A stretch of 13,663 bases of DNA from Hemicentrotus pulcherrimus (lineage: Eukaryota; Echinodermata; Echinoidea; Camarodonta; Strongylocentrotidae). Where the stretch lies: positions 75,852-89,514 of the forward strand of contig BEXV01001222.1 of the NCBI GenBank assembly GCA_003118195.1, in the 5' to 3' direction. Shown one piece after another: positions 1 through 9,883 of this stretch (positions within the stretch are counted from its first letter, which is position 1; every line of letters starts with the position of its first letter). The position numbers and the translations under genes are program-made. The notes below the pieces were generated by a model that was not told where the DNA came from, did not search any database, and saw nothing but the letters and a program-made list of their open reading frames with translations.

Positions 1-750
1 GATCAATGGAGCTGAATGCCTGAGGGAAGCAGTAATTTCATTAGCCTTTTCAGCTCCTGTTAAATGTTATGCATATAATGTTTAGTATTATCAAAAAGTA
101 ACTTCTTGGTATTATGCTGACTTGAGGAAGAATTGATTTATATGAACAAGGATTATTCTCGTTTGAGAAAACTACAAAACAATTTTTGTCAAACACATCT
201 GTTACAAGAAATGCAATTAACTCTTTCCAGCTTTGGTTGACTGATGGAATGTATACTGGGACACGTTTCACAAAGCCTTTTTTCACTGACAAATGATAAG
301 AATGAGTGATAAATCTGCTGATAACCAATCAGAAGCAAGGATTTTACTAGCATATAACAAACACTGTAATTTGTCACTGGTGGCAAGTTTTGTGAAATGG
401 GGCCCTGAACTGCCACAGTGAACTTTTTTCAAACAGTATTATACCATATTATGAATAACAATCAAGCGGTGTGCATTTGTGTTTGATCATTACAAAAACC
501 ATTTTTATTTTCTTCATATCAATTATCATGTAATATGTGAATAAACTGTACAATACTCTGCATGATCTTTACATCTAGACCATGATTAGCAACCTAGCAT
601 CAAATAATACAAAACAAAAGTAATGAGAAAGAGAAAATTAACTTAGATGAAAAGAAAAGAGCAAAAGCTGGTATGCCACCCCATAACCTTATCTATCTAA
701 ATTTAACCCCGAATCGTGTCAATCTATAAATCACATACATTATATTGGAC
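1..750. other. Intergenic, no gene seen
   Basis: AT-rich sequence with stops in all frames. The short minus-strand open frames at 50-328 and 189-416 have no recognisable domain and overlap each other. I see no RNA gene or mobile element. Confidence 0.7.
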
Positions 751-927
751 GGTTACAGGTACATTTATTAAAATGTACTAGTTAACAAAATATCTTCAAG
801 AGTTGTGAGCAAAGTTTGAAGAACCCAATCGGTCAACTCGGTTACAGGTAAATTTATTCAAATGTACTAGTTAACAAAATATCTTCAGAGTTGTGAGCAA
901 AGTTTGAAGAACCCAATCGGTCAACTC
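751..927. repeat. 2 x 89-bp tandem duplication
   Basis: Unit 1 (751-839) and unit 2 (840-927) both start GGTTACAGGTA and end GAACCCAATCGGTCAACTC. They differ by two substitutions and one deleted base. There is no coding potential and the origin is unknown. It is clearly a recent local duplication. Confidence 0.96.
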
Positions 928-1248
928 AATAGACCAGTCTGTAATTAGCACAAGGTACAAATGACCTGAATTTTCCACAGATCTGTTACACATTGAGAAC
1001 TCTAGCTTTGTGCATTTTAGAAAAAATCATGTCAAAATCAAGTCATGGATGTGCTTGTTATGAAGAACCTTCGTTTGCCCCTTTTCTTCCCGTGTATCAT
1101 AGAATGTCCTGTCAGTGCATGAATTAATTAATTACACAACTTTGAAGAGCACGTATCCAGACATGCATGCGCGCGGATTGTATCTATATACGAACTGGCT
1201 CATCGTGCTAGTGTATCTAATGCAAACTTCTTTGATTTGAACACCTAC
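928..1248. other. Intergenic, no gene seen
   Basis: AT-rich spacer between the 89-bp duplication and the 22-bp repeat. It contains a short alternating purine-pyrimidine patch (ATGCATGCGCGCG, near 1162-1174). Nothing else is recognised. Confidence 0.6.
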
Positions 1249-1300
1249 AAACCGGCTGCACACCAACCCCAAACTGGCTGCACATCGACCCCAAACCGAC
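1249..1300. repeat. 22-bp repeat, 2.4 units
   Basis: Units at 1249-1270 and 1271-1292 follow AAACYGGCTGCACAYCRACC plus CC, with a partial third unit AAACCGAC. It is C-rich compared with its AT-rich surroundings and ends just before the dispersed repeat at 1314. Confidence 0.85.
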
Positions 1301-1313
1301 CCATACTTGGGCA

Positions 1314-1531
1314 TTAAAGGCAGGCTTTACTACTTCAGCTAGAAGAAATTAGACCACCCAGCGAGGTCACTGTGACAGGTGGCTATCTCATTAACTCAGC
1401 TCTCATTTAACATAAGAAAAAGAGGATCACAGGGGACCAACAGGCACCGATCGGGGAAGTTTTCTATATAGAGGGAGCAAGTAGCTACAAGTAGGACAGT
1501 GTGCCTTTAAGGATAATGTAACTTTTTTTGG
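1314..1531. repeat. Dispersed repeat, copy 1
   Basis: This is the longer of two copies of a dispersed sequence. The second is at 6582-6755, about 5.3 kb away and in direct orientation. The shared core begins near TTAAAGGCAGGCTTTACTAC and ends near the TTTAAGGATAATGTAAC block. Copy 1 has extra bases around 1436-1480. The function and family are unknown. Confidence 0.75.
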
Positions 1532-3353
1532 TCCGAGGTCGGTTTGCTGTTGGTCTCGTCGGCATGATTTGGGTATTGATACCAGCCACTTTTGTGTCGA
1601 GGATAGATATGCAAGATGTTATACACTTGAAGAAGAAAAAACTTTCAAAACCTAATAACTATCCATGGATACATCATGAATGAAAATTTGGTGGGTCTCC
1701 TTTTATACTATACTAACATACTTACTTTCTAAGTATCTTAATATAAGAATTACATGTTACATATTACATTCATGTTATTTCCATTCATAACCATGAATAC
1801 ATTTGTAAAACACAATAGATGTATATTAAACTGACAGCTGTTAACAGGTAAATGTAGTAATACTGTTAATTAACTACTAAATTATTCATACCCCTTGTAA
1901 ATTTGATGTATTGAAAGGTGGACTTGTTGGATTAGGGCCTTTATTGAATTCTTTCAGATGTGAGCTTTAATAATTCACATTCAAAAGAAACATACATTGA
2001 GACAACTCAATTTTTCACAAACTTAAAAAGTTTCAAAACTTGGTAAGGGCATGGATAATTTAGTTGTTCACAGTAGATTCTCCCTGATTCATGTTAAGTA
2101 CCTCTTCAGTAATTATCAACCATATCCTCATGACTAATTATTAGCAACCTTACACTTGGCATCTTAATTGTCTTACCAACTGTCAGAACACGTGTGGTGT
2201 AAGTAGATGTAGTAGGTTTATGGGGCACTTTATTCATGGTGCGCTGTTGTCATGGTGGTTGGGGGGGGGGGTGTTGGCAACACTGATTTTACATATTCAA
2301 TGAAATGTGAAAGTAAGTTGGTTAGGTTTAAAGGAGACTTTTAAGATACCTAATGTCCTATATAAATTTGAAACACAAGGTTAGTGTCTACAGTTTAAAA
2401 AAAAAAAGAATTTTCAGAGAGTTTTGTTTATGGTTGCAAAAGAAGTGGTGTGAGCCTATACGAGAAAATAAAGTGAAGTAGGGAAAAATAGCTCTAACTT
2501 CTGTTTGATACGAGTAAAATAAGCATGAGTAAGGGGTGTCATCCTTCTTGACAGCATGAACACAGAGTTATGAGCATTATACGCATTGGGTAGCAGGTTT
2601 AAGTTCAATACATGCTACATGTGTACACACTTACATCAGGAAACATAATGTGAAGGTTCAACTCACAAAACGGATTAATACTTTTTCATTTATCAACTAT
2701 GAAAACATATTATTCTAAGCTGACAGTCATGAATTTCCCCATGATTGCTTATAAAAGAAAAAAGAAAGTTGGCCAAGACAGCATAATATGATATGACACA
2801 ATTGCATATGTAATATATAAACCTTTTTTATATACAGGTGTCTTGCATTTCTATATGGAAATATGCATGTACCAAACATAACGATTCAGGAGTAGCCCAC
2901 TGCATCGGTTTTTCTATTTTTTGGAAAACATGGTTTCAACTATTTGACACAGTTTGTAATTGTACAGTAAGCAAGTACATAACCCTTTAAAATTTACAGG
3001 TACTGTACTTTGCAAATGCCCTCATACATGATCTGATAACGACAAATTAGGAAATATTGTAGGGTACAAAAATTGCATTACAACAGTTCCTTATTTTAAC
3101 TAATACTAATAAAAGTCACATTTGTATATTTTAACAAATAAAAGTGCTTTACATTGTAATTATTACAACCTCAGTCATTGGATTCAATTGATAATCTGCA
3201 CATGATAATGTACATGCTCCGCTTCCTGAGGAGTATTAAATGACTGCAACTATGTTTTGGAGACACAACGTAGCATTGTAGAAAGAAAAGGAAAACACAA
3301 AAGAGGTACCTCTACATGAATGTACCGCTGACAAAATTTGTGTGTGTGAGTGA

Positions 3354-3388
3354 GGGGAGGGATTAAGGGGGAGGGGGAGGGAGTGGGG
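3354..3388 (+). other. G-quadruplex-type tract
   Basis: Six runs of three to five G are separated by one to five bases: GGGG, GGG, GGGGG, GGGGG, GGG, GGGG. This satisfies the usual G3+ N1-7 quadruplex pattern on the plus strand. A (TG)n stretch lies just upstream. No gene context gives it a role. Confidence 0.75.
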
Positions 3389-3632
3389 TGTCACGATTGA
3401 GAGAACCACTTTCATTACAATGATGCCTATAGAGATGAATTTCTTTAACAATGTCTATTTAATGTACAACTTGTCCATTTTTCAAACCTTCATGATCTGT
3501 TTCAATGTTATCACACCGAGTGTTGAAAGTGCTAATAAAATTTGATTTGACTAATCTCAAGATGCAAATTAAGACTATTCTTTATTTTATTGGGGATACA
3601 GAACAAACAAAATGTCTGTTTGTCTGGAGTCA

Positions 3633-3651
3633 CAAGGGCTTCAAGCCCTTG
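3633..3651. other. Perfect small hairpin
   Basis: CAAGGGCTT C AAGCCCTTG is a 9-bp inverted repeat with a one-base centre. It lies 40 bp from a pair of minus-strand AATAAA hexamers. It lacks the flanks of a histone 3' stem-loop. It may be the edge of a degraded element. Confidence 0.6.
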
Positions 3652-4807
3652 ACACCTACACTTTAAAACAGAGTTAGTGCCCTTTTTGCTCTCATTAGAC
3701 AAAATCCATTTCCAAGACCAAAGATATCAGGAGCGGACATAGAGAATTCTCACTTGGAGAACATGAGCAGATCTGTTTTAAAAAAAAAAAAGAAATAGTA
3801 ATGCATATATTGCACAGATAAGTCCCCCTAAAGCGAAGAGGCTCTACTGATATCTAACCAAAAAAATCATACCTTAATAAAGTCATAGAGATGATAAAAC
3901 TCATATATCTGTTGTGTGTAAATCTGCAAGTATGTTGTCAGATTAAAGTTCTAGGAATGCTATTTGATGATCAGATTCACTAAAATCTTTGATGTGGTAG
4001 GCAATGTTTTGGATAAAACAGCATGGACATGACCTCGTCTAGAATGTTCTTGTGGTGATTAGAGGAAATACAGTGTAATAGACTCTTACATACATTACAG
4101 ATTTTGAAGATCTAATTAAATCGCTATTACTGTTATACATCACTCAGTTCATACATTTGAAGGGATGCGTGGTATGGATACAAGTACAACAATATTAAAT
4201 CTTAGGATGACAGTGCTTTTTTCCACAAAGCATATTTAATCACACTATTGCGAAAGAAGTAATTGCATTGTATCTTGTTACAGAGAACAGATTGCAACAT
4301 CTGAACCGACTCTCAGATCCACTATAGATGATGATGATAGGGTTGTTACTGTTGTATGAAGCATGTACAGTTGGGGACCACATCACAACATGAGCACAGA
4401 AGTTGTTTTGAGGGATTGCTTTTCTGTAGTAATTGAGCTTTTACAGATATGTATCAATAAGGTATGATTATTTACGTCTTGGGACAAAACTTTAATGTCA
4501 CCATCCAAAAGACAAAACTCAGTTTTGAGCCGAGTGAGGAGGAAGGCAACGACAGAGAGCTGACCATACCACCACTAGACCATGTTACATGATCTCCTCT
4601 CTCTATTTGCAGGCATCCATATTCAATTTCACCTTCCATCATGTATGCTGCAACATCTGACCATTTCTCGTACCAATTAGTACCGTGTGCAGTATAACGC
4701 TGCTCTACCTATCAATACTCGTTTCTTTTCTTACGTTTCTTTCACAAACGTCCACAACATGTAGCAAATACCAAATGAATGATTGCTTTCAAGTTTATAC
4801 AGATAGA

Positions 4808-5168
4808 GGTGTCGTGGACGAGTGGATATGTCACCGGACTGTGAATCACAAGGTCCAGGGTTCAAGTCCTACCGCGGCACTAATGTCCTTTGGCAAGACA
4901 TTGATCTTCATTTGCCACTCTCCACCCAGGTGTTAAATGGGTACCCGGTAGGATGCGAAAGCTAATGTGCTTAGATTAGCAAGTGTGCGCTTGTAAAAAT
5001 GACGCCTGGCTGGAATGCTCCCCAGGGAGTGGAGAATGTGCATACATTGTGTGCGGGTAAGCCTGAATCCGATGACCGGGGTAATAATATATATATCTGT
5101 AAAGCGCTTTGATAGGGTCCACCTGAAAAGCGCCATATAAGAAATAGTTATTATTATTATCATTATTA
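4808..5168 (+). mobile_element. tRNA-derived SINE
   Basis: The head is tRNA-like. A box-A-like TGGACGAGTGG (4815-4825) and a perfect box-B GGTTCAAGTCC (4859-4869) form a pol III promoter pair. The acceptor-like and T-arm stems fold only in part. The body includes a CTCCACCCAGGTGTTAAATG block near 4920 and reaches GTAAAGCGCTTTGATAG...AAAGCGCCATATAA at 5098-5140. It ends in a TTA-rich tail (5149-5168). The overall form (tRNA head, central body, LINE-like 3' tail of short AT repeats) is that of invertebrate SINEs. I see no clear target-site duplication. Open frames across it are not genes. Confidence 0.85.
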
Positions 5169-5293
5169 GACATATTTTTTCTCTGTTCAATATATTCACA
5201 ACAGTCAGTCTATTGATCAGGCTAGCTATATGATGGCTTTGCAGGTACCTCCTTCTTGTGAACTGTTTTTAGAATGAGCCAACATTACAGTTA

Positions 5294-5902
5294 AAAGGCA
5301 GACATTGATTCTACCCTTCTGCACAACTCGCTATACCTTACTCTTATCAATTTACCTTTGTAGCTAACCTGAAATGAAAGGCCACTTCCAACTTAAAGAG
5401 ATAAATATATGACTCTTTGTCCAGTATTTTCATCATCAGTTTAAGTTGTTGACATTTTCCTAGATAGATGATATCAAGGATGTCACTGTCTTCTTCAAAA
5501 TATTCTTTAGTAAAGGATGACAAAATAGGGTTTAAGGGCAGACAGTCATTGTATCCATCTTCGCATCTCATCGATACTTCTCTTTTTGATCTGCTTCATG
5601 AATGGCTACTGCCAAATTCATGGGGATAAATATATATCTCTATCCAGGATATTCACATCAATTGATTAAGTTAGGATGGATAGATGATGGTGACGATTTT
5701 CCGTATCAGCATTGTTCTTAAGGTTCAGTTGAATCAAAGGTTAGAGGGTGCACGCCGATTCTATTCATCTGCACATCTTGCCACAACTTTCTCTTCTTAA
5801 TTTCCCTATTAAAGAAGAAAATCCAAAATGAATGCCCATGTCCTAGTTTCTGATGATAAATATTTCTCTTTTCCTTATTACCCTCAGATCTCTTGTAACT
5901 CT
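5294..5902. repeat. Three degenerate ~230-bp tandem units in the CUL5 3' flank
   Basis: Three diverged units begin with forms of GGCAGACATTGATTCTACCC (about 5294, 5533 and 5745). Each has ATAAATAT at 5401, 5626 and 5856, so the spacing is about 225-240 bp. The first two units end in a form of the 75-mer, such as GATTAAG...GGATAGATGATGG at 5663-5691. The third leads straight into the 75-bp array. This reads as an older tandem duplication from which the 75-bp array later grew. A separate copy of part of the unit (5734-5836) lies in the last CUL5 intron at 7213-7312. Confidence 0.7.
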
Positions 5903-6352
5903 TTCCAGTATATTCACACCAATCCGCTAATCCAGTCCATTCACACCAGCGTGATTAAGCTAGATAGATGAAGGTATTTCCAGTTTATTCACACCAATCA
6001 GCTAAACCATTCCATTCACACCGGTGTTAATAAGCTAGATAGATTAAGGTATTTCCAGTATATTCACACCAATGCGCTAAACCAGTCCATTCACAACGGC
6101 GTGATTAAGCTAAATAGATGAAGGTATTTCCAGTATATTCACACCAATCTGCTAAACCATTCCATTCACACCGGTGTGAATAAGCTAGATAGATGAAGGT
6201 ATTTCCAGTATATTCACACCTATCCGCTAATTCAGTCCATTCACACAGGCGTGATTAAGCTCGATAGATGAAAGTATTTTCAGTATATTCACACCAATCT
6301 GCTAATCCAGTCCATTCACACTGGTGTGATTAAGCTAGATAGATGAAGGTGT
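5903..6352. repeat. Six-unit 75-bp tandem array overlapping the CUL5 stop codon
   Basis: The units start with TTCCAGTATATTCACACC (or a close variant) at 5903, 5978, 6053, 6128, 6203 and 6278, a constant 75-bp period with no indels. Each unit ends with a form of TAAGCTAGATAGATGAAGGT. In the last unit this is the CUL5 coding end on the minus strand (codons TFIYLA and the stop, 6330-6350). Units differ at a few positions each, so the array looks recent. It forms the start of the CUL5 3' UTR. Every unit also contains a more or less perfect dyad around ATTCACACCGGTGTGAAT, perfect in unit 4 (6164-6181). Confidence 0.97.
5984..5989 (-). promoter_or_regulatory. Candidate CUL5 poly(A) signal (AATAAA)
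   Basis: TTTATT on the plus strand reads AATAAA on the coding strand, about 340 nt after the CUL5 stop. It is the first canonical hexamer I found downstream. It exists only in repeat unit 2, where a T replaces the A found in the other units. The other five read AATATA, a weak variant. No transcript data are available, so the true 3' end may lie further left. Confidence 0.4.
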
Positions 6353-6524
6353 TGATGTCACCTTCGTCTCTCTTCATGTACTTGTGTTCTATGAGCCACT
6401 CTATCTCTTCTTTGATCATCTTCTTCTGCGGAAGGAACATGTTCTTGAGGATCTCTACCAGTTCGGTCTGGAGCTGGGCATTGTTTAGTTTCTTCCTCAT
6501 CTTCATGATCTTCACTATTGCCTC
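6330..6524 (-). CDS. CUL5: CUL5 terminal exon: neddylation winged-helix domain and stop
   Basis: The acceptor is TACGCTGCAG at the exon boundary 6524/6525. The exon encodes 64 residues from EAIVKIMKMRKK to NTFIYLA, then TAA at 6330-6332. The Lys in IMKMRK, codon 6501-6503, aligns with the NEDD8 acceptor (K724 in human, eighth residue of this exon in both). The end fits the cullin family signature: I-K-x2-I-x2-L-I-E-H-x-Y-M-x-R-x7-F-x-Y-x-A. The last six codons and the stop also form the edge of the 75-bp tandem array that continues to 5903. Confidence 0.98.
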   Translation of the reverse strand, partial: EAIVKIMKMRKKLNNAQLQTELVEILKNMFLPQKKMIKEEIEWLIEHKYMKRDEGDINTFIYLA

Positions 6525-9500
6525 CTGCAGCGTAAACAGAAAAAGAGGGAAAGTGGGGATGAGTATTTCAGATGTACATAATTTGAAGCCCGTCTGTACT
6601 AGTTTGGCCAGGGGGATTAGACCTCCCTGCAAGGTCACTGACAGGTGGTTATCTCATCAAATCAGCTCTAAATTAACGTAAGAAAAAGAGGATCATGGTT
6701 TACAGAGGGCCCAATTAGCTACAAGTAGTGCGGTGGGGCTTAAAGTTAAAGTTTTTCGCTGAAAAGTGGTAGAAATGTTCAGAAAGCTATCTGTATACGG
6801 TAATGACTGAAGTGCCATATCATTACCATTCAAATGCAGTGTTAACTACTTGTTAACAAAAAAAAAATTGGGGTCTCTTTATTTTCTTTTCTTTTTCTAT
6901 GTTTTTAATGATTTCTACATACAATACAGGAAACCTGTGCACTAAGTTAATTTATATGTATCACATATAGAATTTAATAAATAGAAGTTTTCTATAAGGG
7001 TGCCTTTATAATTGTGTTGATTCATAAAATGATATCCTAATTCACAAATAATGAAACTGTTTTAATCGTATAAAGAATTACAAATTTGTTGTATAATGTG
7101 AAGAATAATCATTTTGTAATGCCAAAGTGCAGTGTAAGTGTTCTCAAAGGTTGGACGACGCACACTGATTATATTCATCTGCACATCTTGCCAAAGTGCA
7201 GTGTAGGTGTTCTCAAAGGTTGGACGACGCACACTGATTATATTCATCTGCACATCTTGCCCCAACTTTCTCTTCTCCATTTCCCTATAGAAGATAATCC
7301 AAAATGAATGCCTACGAGTAACATTTGCTTGTGACTGACTGACTGACTGACCTGAGTTCTGAGAATTCTGAGTTGCACGATTCCTTCCTTATCCTCTTCA
7401 GTACTCCTCTCCGTAGATAGCTGAAGTCTTCCTATCAGGTTGATCTTACCTCGCTTCTGTGGCTTCCCGTTCTTACTGCAATACAAATCATCAAGAACAG
7501 TCAAATCATTTCAAATCCAATCACACCGATATCTATGATAATGTATATTTAGAGTGGTCTAATCAATTTACATGGTTAGTCTGATCAATGGGATAAACTT
7601 CTTAATGTGGTATATAGTTAATTCTAGAACAAAGTGAAGGGTTGTTGTATTTTTCAATTTTCTTCCTTGAAAGTTGTTTATGGATATGCAGTGCTGTTGT
7701 ACTTACAAGCTATTAGATGTATGAAGGGCAAGTAGTAATAATGAATTGCAACACAAATACACAATGAAGGTAAATTAATATGTTACTACTTGACCACTAA
7801 ATGTTAAACAAATATATGTGGGAAAACATAGGTGTTGTAAGTATCTTGAACAGTATTAAAAACTCACATGACAGCAAAATCTTGGTTCACCCAAAACACT
7901 GTTCCATCTACAAATTCCTTGGGTGACTTCGCCTCTGGATGCATTAGAACCATTTGTCTCTTTAACTTGGCAAAGGCCACCAATGACTGCAAGAAAAATA
8001 GAATAAATTGAAATAGAGGCAACTATTCTTATTCATTTCAAACCACTGAGTAATCATCCCAAATCATTCCCACATGTTCAATGAATTATTTTATTTGATT
8101 TGATTTATTTATTCCTGTTTGATTTTTTTTCTTTTGCATTTTTACAAAATATATAACAAACAAATATTGGAAATTTACACATGAGAAAGAAAATAACTGT
8201 AACAAATTGAAAACATCAAACAGGAGGGTTGACAAAATAAGCAAAGCTTGATAGTATGACTACCCTCAAAGGATACATAATAATACAAATATGGAGGAAC
8301 ACAAAATTGGTAAAAGGGGGAAGAAAAAAAAAAAGAGGTGATGCACATCAATATTCACAGACTTATGTGGTAGTTGGATTTCAGTTTGATATAAAAAGAT
8401 TTGAGAAGAGAAAAAGAAAATGCAAATGTGTAAATATTATGCCTTTTATTTACACAAATAAGCACAGTACATTCATGGTATGGCATTACTTCTTATTTAA
8501 AAGCATAAACATGCTTTCTTAGCAGTCTGCTAAAACAAACAATGTACATTGTATTTACAAATGCAAGCCATGTCTCAAGGACTAATAATACATAACATTA
8601 AATCAATGTAACAAACTTCTAGCAGGCCCAAGGAAGCACAAACATGACAGTCTTTGACACTGCATATTAAGCATTGCTGATTTTGATTTTCCTGAGAACC
8701 AGAAATGTGTGCTTCAAAAATGTATTCCAACTCTTGATGAAGAACTAAATAACAACATACAGCCGCAGCTTTCATATGTCAAGCTAGACATATTTAACAA
8801 GCACTTGAAGACTTCTCCATTTAGCTCATTTTATACCTTTTTATCATGTAAAGTACTGTGAAATCATTTTTGTGAAAGCACTATATAAATTAAAAAATTA
8901 TTATTATTATAGAGCTAATCATCTTTAAAAAGAAGACTTGAAAGCTCATTTACAAGGCTCTGTCAAGTCAAAGACATTTCTTCATTGACCCATGTGTGCC
9001 TAATTGTGCATTGGTTCAGTTCAGACTTACCCATAGCGTTCTACTGAGTTCATGATCTGGTAATTCTGTTGCAAGCCTCAGGTTTTCCAATGAGATCTTG
9101 TCTAGTGGTCTTTGGTTCCATGCGTATAGTACTGCCATTTGAAATGTGGTTACCTCAAGATCGAACATACCGACTTCGTTCTTCATGGTGATCTAAAATG
9201 GTTAAATATAAGGGAGGAAGGAAAATCAGATTGTGATGATATATATTAGCAAGCCAAGTATCAATGCATGTATCCTTTAAATATCATCTCCCTATAAAGA
9301 ACACAGTAGTTAAAGTTGAACATAATATTCAAGTTCTGCAGAGAGATGTTGAAGTGGCATTTCCACAACCCGGCTTTGGTTCCATGCATGTAGTACTGCC
9401 ATTTGAAAAGTAATGACCTCCAGGTCAAACATACCATTCTTCATGGTGATCTGAATTGCTTTACGTAAGGGATATGAGCCTTAGTATAAGATACAGTATC

Positions 9501-9852
9501 GATGCACCACATATATATGATTTTCTTTCATCACCCAAGGTTTTGCAATGTGATAATGAATATATTAGGATAATGTTTATGGTCTGAGGAGTTACATTGA
9601 TAATATTCTTTTGCTTTGTTCAACTGGTTTCACACTGATGTTTCTCAAAATAGACATTTAACACTGACAAAATAATACAACATCTGTTTTCTGACAACGC
9701 TACAATATGAATGTACTAATATATGACTCAAACAAATCTGCTATATAATCTTCATATAAGCAGCACACACAAAAAAGGAGGGGGAACGAATAACTTGTGT
9801 AAGTACAGAGCAGCTTGGGAAAACCTGTGAGAGAAGGTAGAGACAGAGAGAA

Positions 9853-9883
<31 letters not shown>

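Larger units (their letters stand above)
1532..4807. other. Intergenic, no gene seen (3.3 kb)
   Basis: AT-rich DNA without a supportable exon. It contains a run of 11 G at 2261-2271, a 12-A run near 3780, a G-rich tract at 3354-3388 and a small hairpin at 3633-3651. Poly(A)-like hexamers occur on both strands (AATAAA at 3534-3539 on plus; two overlapping ones at 3581-3591 on minus). In AT-rich DNA these are not evidence for a transcript end. A distal 3' UTR of CUL5 or of a neighbour cannot be excluded. Confidence 0.6.

Noticed and set aside
1132..1314. Minus-strand open frame of 60 residues
   Set aside because: It crosses the 22-bp repeat and has no domain or splice context.
4500..4620. Possible plus-strand splice acceptor (TCTCTATTTGCAG before 4613) suggesting a second gene
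   Set aside because: No open, recognisable coding sequence follows and no partner exon was found.
4811..4878. A functional tRNA gene (possible GTG anticodon)
   Set aside because: Box B is perfect, but the T and anticodon stems pair poorly and the sequence continues into a SINE body and tail.
4685..4936. Plus-strand open frame of 83 residues
   Set aside because: Its second half runs into the tRNA-derived SINE head, and it has no recognisable domain.
5903..6352. CRISPR-like array
   Set aside because: The whole 75-bp unit is repeated with no unique spacers, in an animal gene's 3' UTR.
6343..6681. Plus-strand open frame of 112 residues
   Set aside because: It is the antisense shadow of the CUL5 terminal exon plus intron.
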